NCBI GenBank assembly: GCA_041398825.1
Contig: JAWKTX010000003.1
Location: forward strand, 1-64,000
Reading direction: 5' to 3'
DNA length: 64,000 nucleotides
From: Planctomycetaceae bacterium
Lineage (GTDB): Bacteria > Planctomycetota > Planctomycetia > Planctomycetales > Planctomycetaceae
Of this stretch, positions 43,778 through 52,043 are shown piece after piece (within the stretch, counting starts at the first letter, position 1; every line of letters begins with the position of its first letter). The notes beneath the pieces are model-generated. The model searched no databases. It had not been told where the DNA came from and saw only the letters and a list, made by a program, of their open reading frames with translations. Position numbers and translations under genes: made by a program.

Positions 43778-44194
43778 TTACGACTTGTCAGCGGCAAGCT
43801 CTGGTAGCTTTGCTGCCAGAGCGGAGAATGTGTCGTCGCCGAGCTTATCCCGCAGGAAGTTCATCAGCATCGAAATGAATTTTGAGGAGTTCTCGAGTCC
43901 GATGCCGCTCTTGCTCAGGATCGAAGCAATGGTAGCAAGACTGCCGACCTTGCCTCCCAGCAATGATCCGGCCACAGAAGTGATTGAACCTAACAAGCCG
44001 CCACCGGTCTCATCTGATGTGGCCTGGGCACTGGAGGCCAGCGACTGAGCACCTGGCAATTGCTGACTGATCTGATGAAACAACGCATCACCCACCTGTT
44101 CGCGGATGAAGTTCAATACCCCGCCTGTCGCTGATCTGCCTTCTGTCGCGTTAATGCCCAGTTGTTCGGTCACGAGCTTAATGAATTCGTCCAT
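43778..44194 (-). CDS. DUF2780 family protein
   Basis: The 138-residue product, from the ATG at 44194 behind AGGAAGT, matches the DUF2780 pattern: MDEFIKLVTEQLGI, then SATGGVLNFIREQVGD, a glycine-rich hydrophobic centre (GGGLLGSITSVAGSLLGGKV) and SGIGLENSSKFISMLMNFL. The fold is predicted all-helical and the function unknown. It lies 140 bp upstream of the MoxR-type gene on the same strand. Confidence 0.82.
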   Translation of the reverse strand: MDEFIKLVTEQLGINATEGRSATGGVLNFIREQVGDALFHQISQQLPGAQSLASSAQATSDETGGGLLGSITSVAGSLLGGKVGSLATIASILSKSGIGLENSSKFISMLMNFLRDKLGDDTFSALAAKLPELAADKS

Positions 44195-44412
44195 TCCAGT
44201 ACTTCCTGTCAGGATCCACATGAGAAAGAAGTGAGATTGTTTCGCATTCGCCGGCCCGAAGCTGCTGGGACCACCAGCATTGCCGCAGCGTTTTCGCAGA
44301 TCCGGTGTCGTATGTCCACCGCGTGGGTATTCTGCCGATTCTGCATACGCCCCTGACGATGGCAGCCATTTCGTGAATCGCCGCTGATGGTGCGCATCTT
44401 GCTGATGCGCAA

Positions 44413-44450
44413 AAAAAGGCTCGCCTGCGAAGAATCACAAGCGAGCCCTT
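44413..44450 (-). terminator. Intrinsic terminator of sat
   Basis: On the minus strand GGCTCGC and GCGAGCC form a 7-bp GC-rich stem with a 16-base loop, followed at once by seven T. It is 65 bp downstream of the sat stop, in the correct orientation. Confidence 0.85.
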
Positions 44451-44514
44451 TAAAATTCGGCCGAGTCAGCCTGATGGCAAACAGTCGCTCATCGCGTTTC
44501 GGCATCTGTCCGGG

Positions 44515-45774
44515 TTAGCCAACTTTCATGGCAGCGGCCAGAATCTGGGAAGTGCTTTCTCGCATGATACGCGGATCGACCAACTCTCCCTTCTGAAGAG
44601 TCGCGCGAACATCTTTTCCGGAGATGAACACTGGCTTTTCATCTTTGTGCTTTTCCATCAGATCAACTCGACCAATGGAATCATAGTAAGCAGCAAAGCC
44701 AACATTGATTGGGGAGATTTTCAGATCGCCATTGAGGTTGTTGAAGATTTCCTGAGCATCAAAGTCACCCCAGATCGCAGTTCCGTCTTTGAACGGTGCA
44801 TCGGCATGTTTGCGGCCGATTACGATATGGGTATAGCCCATGTTCTGCCGGTAAATGCCATGCATAATGGCTTCCTTTGGACCACCGTAGAACATCTTGA
44901 TGTCCAGCCCCAGCAGCAGGACCCGGTCGGGAACACTGTCTGAGCGGTCCTTCCACAGTTCTGCGTCACTGTCGCCTTCACCCAAACCACGTGTTGCGAT
45001 CAGCTTTTCATAGGTTTCCATGCGGATTTCCGCGCTCACATCGTCGCCTTTGGTTTCACCGATCAGCGGATTCAGTACGGCGCCAGCGTTCTTTCCGGCT
45101 CTCAACAATTCTTCAAGGCCGTGAACCAGCGCGTATTCATGGGCACGGTGCAGGGGATTTCGCGTCTGGAACGCGACGACAGCATCCCAGCCCTGCTCGG
45201 CCAGTTTCGCTCGCACCTCACGTGGTGTGAGCACGTACTTTCCGAAGTGGGGATTTTTGGGCTGTGGCAGTGCTTTCAGACTCCCGCCGATCAGGTGAGT
45301 CATATCCTTGTCATTGACAAGAACCATATCGGCACCCGGGTGGTCTGTGCGATCAGTCAGGTAGACGCTCTTCAGATACTTCGGTTTGTCCCACTCGTAG
45401 ACATCATTGATGTCGACGGTGGCGACAATTTCTCCGGCAGGATTTGTCAACGCTACTTTTTGTCCTGCAGACAGTTGGCTTGCCAGGTCTGCTGCGACAG
45501 GAAACGCAATGGGAATTGTCCATGCATATTTGGCACCGCCGGATGTGATAGTTGCCTCATCAAGTGCCTGGTTCCACTGCTGTGAATTCATCGGTCCAGT
45601 CAGGGGACTCAGCGTACCATCAGCGATTCGGTAAACACTGGACAGATCGGCAGCAGAAACCGGGACCTTTGTGAGCGATTCTGCTTCAGCCAGAAACGCG
45701 GCTCGTTCCTGCTCGCTAACGGTGCAGCAGACGGGCTCAGACAAACCACCATGAGGAACGATCAGATCAGCCAT
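44515..45774 (-). CDS. sat: Sulfate adenylyltransferase
   Basis: The product from 45774 is about 419 residues and matches the single-chain ATP sulfurylase, which makes adenosine phosphosulfate from ATP and sulfate. The HXXH-type active site QTRNPLHRAHE and the second motif IVIGRKHADAPF are intact, as is the ISGKDVRATL near the C-terminus. There is no APS kinase domain. It is followed by an intrinsic terminator and has no aprAB or cys neighbours, so it is probably monocistronic. It supplies assimilatory sulfate activation, for example for sulfated compounds. Confidence 0.96.
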   Translation of the reverse strand: MADLIVPHGGLSEPVCCTVSEQERAAFLAEAESLTKVPVSAADLSSVYRIADGTLSPLTGPMNSQQWNQALDEATITSGGAKYAWTIPIAFPVAADLASQLSAGQKVALTNPAGEIVATVDINDVYEWDKPKYLKSVYLTDRTDHPGADMVLVNDKDMTHLIGGSLKALPQPKNPHFGKYVLTPREVRAKLAEQGWDAVVAFQTRNPLHRAHEYALVHGLEELLRAGKNAGAVLNPLIGETKGDDVSAEIRMETYEKLIATRGLGEGDSDAELWKDRSDSVPDRVLLLGLDIKMFYGGPKEAIMHGIYRQNMGYTHIVIGRKHADAPFKDGTAIWGDFDAQEIFNNLNGDLKISPINVGFAAYYDSIGRVDLMEKHKDEKPVFISGKDVRATLQKGELVDPRIMRESTSQILAAAMKVG

Positions 45775-46131
45775 TTTCAATACAACTTTCGTGGACGAGG
45801 TTAAGAACACTGCAGGTGCAAGTGTGACGAACTGACTTCTGATCTGAGGCCGATGGACGACGCACCAGAGAAGAAAAACAGCTTGGGAACGCGCTGTCGT
45901 CGCAGAACCGGATTGGATTTGTGCCGGAATGTTGGCCGAAGCCGAACTTCTGCGAATGCGGCTACGGAAACAGAGAGTTGAGCTTAAGCGAATCCGGTGT
46001 TCGGACCGCTCTACCGGTTCCCCGTTTGGCTCATCGACTTCTCCCGAACGCCTGCACGGAGCGAGACGTTAGAGGAACCCGAATTCTGAGTCAAGAACTT
46101 CCGCACACACCGCGTTTTGCACGTTCGATTA
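45775..46131. other. Intergenic, no gene seen
   Basis: About 360 bp between sat (upstream side) and the end of a small membrane-protein gene. A plus-strand frame crosses it but reads as a shadow. No promoter is unmistakable. Confidence 0.45.
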
Positions 46132-46494
46132 CTACTTTCGGGAAGGCGGTGCCGACTGTTCCTGTCGTGCTTCGGTGCGGCTGGAGGCCTGTGAAAACTG
46201 CCAGAAGGCCTCAGGAGACTCTCGCATCTTGTCTGCCATGGCGTCCGCATTCTTCCATCCGGCTGGCTGGTCTGTGTAATAGCGCGCGGACGGATCAATT
46301 CCTCGTGAATCGAAGAACCGCATCTGCTGTGAAAATGATTCCGTCTGTGCAACTCGAGGCAGAACGCAGAGCCACACCAGCAGTACAAAGCCCACAAGGA
46401 CGACGAAAATCGAGCGACGCAGCCCCGGTGATCCGTGGCGGGCGGTAACCATTCCGCTGAATTCGAACTCAGGTTGCTGAAGGGGTCGCTGCAT
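46132..46494 (-). CDS. Small single-pass membrane protein
   Basis: The 120-residue product has one strong membrane helix (residues 29-46, IFVVLVGFVLLVWLCVL), a cytoplasmic basic N-terminus and an outside part with DPSARYYTDQPAGWKNADAM and a Glu/Gln/Ser-rich tail. I do not recognise a family. It lies 12 bp beyond the DUF1501 stop on the same strand and is probably its operon partner. Confidence 0.65.
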   Translation of the reverse strand: MQRPLQQPEFEFSGMVTARHGSPGLRRSIFVVLVGFVLLVWLCVLPRVAQTESFSQQMRFFDSRGIDPSARYYTDQPAGWKNADAMADKMRESPEAFWQFSQASSRTEARQEQSAPPSRK

Positions 46495-46506
46495 TGCCGG
46501 TGTTTG

Positions 46507-47982
46507 TTAACAGAGAATTTCGTCGACGACACGGCACGGTTCAACACCGGTCAGTCGAAAATCCAAACCCTGATGCCGATGGGTAAACACTTCGTGATTG
46601 ATGCCGAGCAATTGAAGTGATGTCGCATGCAGGTCGCGAACATGGACGGGGTTGTCTACAACGTTGTAGCTGAAGTCATCTGTCGTGCCATATGTGATTC
46701 CGGAACGAACACCACCTCCGGCCATCCACATCGTAAAACAGCGAGGATGATGGTCACGACCACCTTCAGGGCTTTTCCAGTCACCTTGTCCGGCGACACC
46801 GCGTCCGAATTCCCCACCCCAAAGAACGAGTGTTTCGTCCAGAAGTCCTCGCTGTTTCAGATCGAGAACCAGGGCCGCACTGGCCTGATCGGTATCTCGA
46901 CACCGTGCGGTGCACCATGAGGCGAGACGACTGTGGTGATCCCAGTCGGGATGAAAAAGCTGTATGAAACGGACACCCCGTTCGACCAGACGCCGTGCCA
47001 GGATGCAATTCGAAGCATAGCTGCCCGGGCGTCTTGAGTCCGAGCCATACAATTCGAACACAGATTCGGGTTCGTCGCTCAGATCGCTCAGTTCGGGAAT
47101 GCTGGTTTGCATTCTCCAGGCCATTTCATATTGCTGGATGCGAGTGACCGTTTCCGGATCGCCAGTGTCCTGCTGGTGCAAATGGTTCATCTGAGCCAGT
47201 CCGTTCAGCATGTGGCGTCGCACTTCGCGGGGCATGCCTTCCGGGTCGCGGAGATACAGGACGGGATCCTGAGAGTTTCGAAGTTTGACTCCCTGATGGC
47301 CGGACGGAAGAAATCCACTGCCCCAATAGTGATCGTACAAAGGCTGATCACTCGGTCGTTTCATTCGTGAAATCAAGACGAGATAGTCTGGCAGATTTCT
47401 GTTCTCGCTTCCCAAGCCGTAACTGACCCAGGCGCCCATACTGGGCCTTCCCGGAATCTGGTGCCCCGTCAGAAACTTCGTCATTGCCGGAGCGTGATTA
47501 ATCTGATCAGTGGTCATGGATTTGACAAAGCAAAGTTCGTCGGCCACGTTCTGAAGATGTGGCAGCCATTCACCAATCGTCGCACCGCTTTCTCCGCAAC
47601 GGCGAAACCTCGTTCGCGATGGCATGATCAGCTGCTTCTGGTTCGCGGTCATTGTCGTTAACCGCTGACCCTGACGGACGCTGTCGGGCAGTTCCTGGCC
47701 TGCCCATTTCACTAAGTCCGGCTTGTGGTCGAAGAGTTCAATCTGCGAGGGGCCACCCGACTGAGTCAGAAAGATGATGCTCTTTGCCTTCGCAGGAAAA
47801 TGCTGAACGCTCGGGAGGGAGGGCGATGGCGCCGTCTTAGTTGACACCGAGTCTTCGGCCAGCAACCGATGTACAGCCATCGCACCGGGGCTGATTCCCG
47901 CCCCGACACCAAGGAAATAACGACGAGACTTGTTCCACTCGAAGGATTGCTGCCAGAATTCAAAGGCTCGATCATGCAACAT
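46507..47982 (-). CDS. DUF1501 protein, second copy
   Basis: From the Met at 47982 the product is about 491 residues. The hallmarks are clear: a twin-arginine-like start (SRRYFLGVGAGISPG), AKSIIFLTQSGGPSQIELFD, FVKSMTTDQINHAPAM, ERGVRFIQLFHPDWDHHSRL and LVLWGGEFGRGVAGQGDWKS then GGRDHHPRCFTMWMAGGGVR. It is not closely similar to the copy at 16104 and belongs to another DUF1501 subgroup. As there, no DUF1549/DUF1553 partner is adjacent. A small membrane-protein gene follows it. Confidence 0.92.
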   Translation of the reverse strand: MLHDRAFEFWQQSFEWNKSRRYFLGVGAGISPGAMAVHRLLAEDSVSTKTAPSPSLPSVQHFPAKAKSIIFLTQSGGPSQIELFDHKPDLVKWAGQELPDSVRQGQRLTTMTANQKQLIMPSRTRFRRCGESGATIGEWLPHLQNVADELCFVKSMTTDQINHAPAMTKFLTGHQIPGRPSMGAWVSYGLGSENRNLPDYLVLISRMKRPSDQPLYDHYWGSGFLPSGHQGVKLRNSQDPVLYLRDPEGMPREVRRHMLNGLAQMNHLHQQDTGDPETVTRIQQYEMAWRMQTSIPELSDLSDEPESVFELYGSDSRRPGSYASNCILARRLVERGVRFIQLFHPDWDHHSRLASWCTARCRDTDQASAALVLDLKQRGLLDETLVLWGGEFGRGVAGQGDWKSPEGGRDHHPRCFTMWMAGGGVRSGITYGTTDDFSYNVVDNPVHVRDLHATSLQLLGINHEVFTHRHQGLDFRLTGVEPCRVVDEILC

Positions 47983-48140
47983 CGAAAGATCCCGGAACGA
48001 GAGATCCTCACCCACGTTGCAGCGAGTGAGGATCCAGATTCATCGTGTGCGTCTTCTGTGGCCGAAAATTGTCTGTTGAACTCCTTTCGGCGTCGCGGGC
48101 GACCGCCGATGATCAGACCGCCACCGAAGCAGAACGATTA

Positions 48141-49121
48141 TTATCCTTTAGCACCGCCAATATTGATGTAAGCGTGAACGTGCGGCGCGCCGCGGAAATG
48201 CCAGACGAACGAAGGACCTTCCACTCGCCAAATGTCCCATTGCTTGTCGGCATTCAGGTCTCCCTGCTGGTAGAACGCCATATGCAGGCCTTCAATGCCA
48301 CCGGAGGCATTCAGGATTTCCATGACTTCATTCACATCCTGCTTGCGATAAGGGGCGAGCAATACTTCCAGAGTCTGTTTGACCAGCTCACGCTGATCGG
48401 TGGAAAGTGCTGCTACGCTGATACCCGGGAAGGCGCCGTTCTGGCCCTGAATCTGGACCGCTGCTTCCTGAGGAGCCTTGGCGACCAGCGCCTTCTGAGT
48501 CTGTTCGGAACTTAATGCTTTGAAGACTTTATCTGTTTGTTCTGTCTGGTAGTAATAAAGATTCTTTTTCGGGTCTTCCTCACCATGCCCGTAAACAATG
48601 GGGCCTCCGAAGGCCGCGTGATCGACGCTGTTTCCATCAGCACGCAGGGTAAGATGGCGGCCGGTGAGTTCAAATTCGAACTTACCGTCACCAGGAGTTC
48701 CGAACACCGCGACACTAAAGTAGGCGAGCCCACCTGCGTCCTCATCCATCTGGGTTTCCAGCCGCTTGAAACCGTCTTCACTGGAAATGCCTTTCAGGAT
48801 CTCGCGAACAATTCCACGTTGGGAGTCTGCAAAGAAATCGTCACCCAGTTCCGGCTTCGTAATGTGCCAATTGGCGTTAATTCGGTTGCGAAGGTCGTGG
48901 TTGAACGGCAGGCAGATGACTTGACGTTGCTTATCGGTCAACGACTTATAGAACTCGCCAACAGCTGTCTCCGCTGTCTGTTCTGCTTCCAGACCGGCGA
49001 ACAGACCGGCTCGGAGAGGGGATAGTGATGCAGCACCGGCCGAGACCGCTGCAACGGAACGTAAGAAATTGCGGCGATCGACCTGATGCGGGACAGATTT
49101 CGACTTGCTGTTCGTTGTCAT
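48141..49121 (-). CDS. DUF3500 protein
   Basis: The ATG at 49121 gives 326 residues. A twin-arginine signal is visible (VDRRNFLRSVAAVSAGAASL). The body matches DUF3500: LTDKQRQVICLPFNHDLRNR, GKFEFELTGRHLTLRADGNS, DHAAFGGPIVYGHG and FVWHFRGAPHVHAYINIG near the end. The family is exported and of unknown function. The gene precedes the DUF1501 gene on the same strand, 158 bp apart. Confidence 0.9.
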   Translation of the reverse strand: MTTNSKSKSVPHQVDRRNFLRSVAAVSAGAASLSPLRAGLFAGLEAEQTAETAVGEFYKSLTDKQRQVICLPFNHDLRNRINANWHITKPELGDDFFADSQRGIVREILKGISSEDGFKRLETQMDEDAGGLAYFSVAVFGTPGDGKFEFELTGRHLTLRADGNSVDHAAFGGPIVYGHGEEDPKKNLYYYQTEQTDKVFKALSSEQTQKALVAKAPQEAAVQIQGQNGAFPGISVAALSTDQRELVKQTLEVLLAPYRKQDVNEVMEILNASGGIEGLHMAFYQQGDLNADKQWDIWRVEGPSFVWHFRGAPHVHAYINIGGAKG

Positions 49122-49246
49122 TACGATTCTCCTGGGTTTGTGGACGCGGCTGAAATGGAGGTAGAAGTGATCAGGCAGGCCTGTCCAGTATATCGACAAT
49201 CATGGGGCCGCAAAGTGGACATGGGCTGAATCAAGCTGGCAATCGA

Positions 49247-50050
49247 TTATTCTGGTTTGGACTCAATAAGAGGCTCTTTGAAGCTTGTATCCGCTTCTTT
49301 CAGATCAACTTCTTTGATCCATGCGTTGCGATAACGGACATCGTGGCCCTCACATTGCAGCTTCAGGCCTGCCGGAGTGTCCGTGATTCCTTCGCCGCTA
49401 TTATTACCACCGTCGATCCCTGAAGCGGGCCCACCCCAGACCTTATGGATCTGTACGTTTTCATGAACCAGCTGGCCATTGAAGTACATGGATACCATGG
49501 CCTTTTGGATCCGCAGGCCATCTTTGAATCGTGCGGCCCGAAATAAGATATCGTAGGCGTTCCACTTTCCAGTGCCGTTGTAAGCATGATAGGGGCTTTC
49601 GCTCTGGTTGATGACCGCTGCCATCCCGTGAGATGTCTGATCCCCGTCAAGAATCTGAATTTCATACCGATTCTGTAGATAGACGCCACTATTGCCTCCG
49701 GGCTTCGCAACGAGAAACTCAATGTGGAGCCGGAAGTCTCTGTATTCCTTTTTCGTGACTATGTCTGCCGCTCCAAACCGGCCTCCTGCGGCCGCCGGAT
49801 CGTCGGTCATTACGCAGGTGCCGCCGTCAACCGGATCTTCAACAATCTTCCACTTGATTGGCATCGACGATGAGAAACGCGGGCCTTCCCAATAGATCCA
49901 CTTCTGGTCCAGCATTTCGCGAGACCCATCGATGATGACTTCGGCATCACCCGGTGGTTTGGCTCCTATGCCAACATCAGACAGAGCAGTGTTGCCTGTG
50001 GCAGTCAGGCAGATGAGAGTCAGAATGATGATGTAACCACGCGTTCGCAT
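49247..50050 (-). CDS. DUF1080 (3-keto-disaccharide hydrolase-like) protein
   Basis: The ATG at 50050 gives 267 residues starting with a signal peptide (MRTRGYIIILTLICLTATGN). The DUF1080 concanavalin-like fold is clear: WIYWEGPRFSSSMPIKWKIV, VTKKEYRDFRLHIEFLV, GNSGVYLQNRYEIQILD and KWNAYDILFRAARFKDG. Members act on, or bind, keto-sugars; most planctomycete copies are uncharacterised. Single gene. Confidence 0.92.
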   Translation of the reverse strand: MRTRGYIIILTLICLTATGNTALSDVGIGAKPPGDAEVIIDGSREMLDQKWIYWEGPRFSSSMPIKWKIVEDPVDGGTCVMTDDPAAAGGRFGAADIVTKKEYRDFRLHIEFLVAKPGGNSGVYLQNRYEIQILDGDQTSHGMAAVINQSESPYHAYNGTGKWNAYDILFRAARFKDGLRIQKAMVSMYFNGQLVHENVQIHKVWGGPASGIDGGNNSGEGITDTPAGLKLQCEGHDVRYRNAWIKEVDLKEADTSFKEPLIESKPE

Positions 50051-50263
50051 CGGGGGACTTTCCTGGGATTTAGGGTTTCTGCATTCAGCTGACTGGTTGG
50101 GCGGATCGGCGATAGTTGCCGGTCGGTGTCGCTCACGGTCGTACCCTGAGGGCCGTGTGCGGAAAGTCAGAGTAACGCTACCCGGCGACTTTAGCAAATC
50201 TTTGGTTGAATCCTCACGATCCACAATTCGCATAGTCGATTCTCTAAACGCAGGAGATTTGTC

Positions 50264-50995
50264 GTGAGTAACAATGATTCAACTTTGCCCCCCGATTCCG
50301 TCGCATGGCTCCAAATGGCAATGGGAGACAGTCGGTGTCCTCGCCATGCCATCCCCATGGGTGATTTTCTGATTGGAAGCGGGCCTGAATGTTGTCTGCG
50401 TCTGGGTGATGGCGTACTGCCCCCGTTGCATTCCGTCATTCGTATCACGCCGACCAGTGCAACATGGACGACCATGGTCCGTACTCCGGAGCTTGTCGTG
50501 AATGGCGAAGCGACTCGTCACGCTGACCTGCACGATGGTGACATGGTAGAAGTCGGACCGTTCCGAATGACGTTTCGGCTCTGTGAATCCCGTGCCGCTG
50601 CAGACCTGAATACGCTGACTCAGATGTGTCAGGTTGAAATTGCAGAAGCGGAGAACAGCGGCGATCTGCGAGCGGAATTGCTTCTTGATGCGATTCAGCG
50701 TGAGCTGTCCGTCATCGAGACTCTTGATCGATCCATGCGGACTGGTGTGAGTGAATTGCTGTCGGCTGCCATCAGAGCCGATAGCGAGGAGAACGGAGTG
50801 GAATCCACCGGCGTACGCGCAACGGACTCAATAATGGATCAGCTTCAGCTGCAAAACGACAAGCTGGACAATCTGGGGCAGATTCTTGAGCATGTCGTGA
50901 AACAGCAGCGAGTGATGACAGATATCATCCATCGGTTGACCGAACAGGTCGCCAGATTGTCTCAACAGAACGCTCGCTATCGCCGAGCCGGGTGA
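50264..50995 (+). CDS. FHA-domain protein
   Basis: The 243-residue protein has a forkhead-associated domain at about residues 25-105 (DFLIGSGPECCLRLGD, LPPLHSVIRIT, VNGEATRHADLHDGDMVEVG). It binds phosphothreonine peptides. The C-terminal half is a long coiled coil (LQLQNDKLDNLGQILEHVVK, IHRLTEQVARLSQQNARYRR), suggesting oligomerisation. No kinase or phosphatase gene adjoins it. Confidence 0.88.
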   Translation: MSNNDSTLPPDSVAWLQMAMGDSRCPRHAIPMGDFLIGSGPECCLRLGDGVLPPLHSVIRITPTSATWTTMVRTPELVVNGEATRHADLHDGDMVEVGPFRMTFRLCESRAAADLNTLTQMCQVEIAEAENSGDLRAELLLDAIQRELSVIETLDRSMRTGVSELLSAAIRADSEENGVESTGVRATDSIMDQLQLQNDKLDNLGQILEHVVKQQRVMTDIIHRLTEQVARLSQQNARYRRAG

Positions 50996-51336
50996 CAATC
51001 GGGCTTCCGCCCAAATACTTTCCCTACAACTTGGGTCGAATTGCTGGTACGTATTGCTAAACATGTTTCCACAAGCTAGATTCTCAGTTGTCTGGGTTCA
51101 CCGGTGGCGTGTAAGCGTCGAAAATGAGTTCAGATGGTGTGTGCATCAGTGTTCTCGGTGATAGTCACGTAGATTACGTCGTTCTCTTCAGCCTTGAGTT
51201 CTTCTGCAGCAAACGCCCTTTGATCATGGCTTCCGGCCGATTACATCGGACAGATGCCGTGAGAATTTGTGTTCTAACAGCTGCCGTTGGGGCAGCGATT
51301 TGGTGTTTGGGGAGCTGCAAGGCTCAGGGTTTAGTG

Positions 51337-51654
51337 ATGAGTAAGAACATTTTTGTGGGCAGTCTTGCCTGGGCAACGACTTCTGAAGGCCTCGAGCAGG
51401 CATTCAGCCAGTTCGGTGTCGTGACATCTGCCAAGGTAATTACTGACCGAGATACTGGCCGCTCAAAGGGGTTCGGTTTCGTTGAGATGGAAACTGGTGG
51501 CGACGAAGCTATCCGTGCTCTCAACGGTTCTGACCTTGATGGTCGTCAGATTGTCGTCAATGAAGCTCGTCCTCGCGAAAGCGGCGGCGGTGGTGGTGGC
51601 GGCGGTCGAGGTGGCGGTCGAGGTGGATACGGCGGAGGTGGCGGACGCTACTAA
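51337..51654 (+). CDS. RNA-recognition-motif protein with glycine-rich tail
   Basis: From the ATG at 51337 the product is 105 residues. It has one RRM with RNP2 (KNIFVGSL, residues 3-10) and RNP1 (KGFGFVEM, residues 43-50), then a tail of Gly/Arg repeats from about residue 82. Bacterial glycine-rich RRM proteins of this type are often cold-induced RNA chaperones. The upstream in-frame extension has no similarity and is rejected. A strong terminator follows. Confidence 0.92.
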   Translation: MSKNIFVGSLAWATTSEGLEQAFSQFGVVTSAKVITDRDTGRSKGFGFVEMETGGDEAIRALNGSDLDGRQIVVNEARPRESGGGGGGGGRGGGRGGYGGGGGRY

Positions 51655-51722
51655 ACCTGAATAAGCCTTTGCTTTGAGATTCAACGTCCTGTCATCCCCG
51701 GGTGACAGGTCGATGGAATAAG

Positions 51723-51762
51723 AAGGGGTTGATGCTTCTGGCATCAACCCCTTTTCTTTTTG
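51723..51762 (+). terminator. Intrinsic terminator of the RRM gene
   Basis: AAGGGGTTGATGC and GCATCAACCCCTT form a perfect 13-bp stem with a 5-base loop, followed by TTCTTTTT. It lies 69 bp after the stop codon. Confidence 0.93.
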
Positions 51763-52043
51763 GTGCCTCAGACTTTGCTGCCCGGCGGAGACATTGTGCC
51801 AACCATCAGAAGCGAAATCCCGAACCCCGGGAACATCAGGCTTAACGGATAGTTTGTTGAGTATGGATCCGGGCGGAAGCTGAGGGACAATTTGATTGCC
51901 TGATGATGATTGAGGTCGCTTCATTGATCGCAATCGGGAGACAGATCTATTACGTTGAACACTGCGATGGCAATTGAGTTGAGGTACCTGCCGTTGGTTT
52001 GCGGAGTATCAATGCCCGTGCGCAGTTTTCCCGGAGCGAGATC
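51763..52043. other. Intergenic, no gene seen
   Basis: No supported gene between the terminator and the start of the PQQ/LamG gene. Confidence 0.5.

Noticed and set aside
45921..46448. Plus-strand 175-codon frame
   Set aside because: Antisense of the small membrane protein at 46132; low-complexity, no domain.
51124..51336. In-frame extension of the RRM protein
   Set aside because: No similarity to RRM proteins and no signal peptide at its start.
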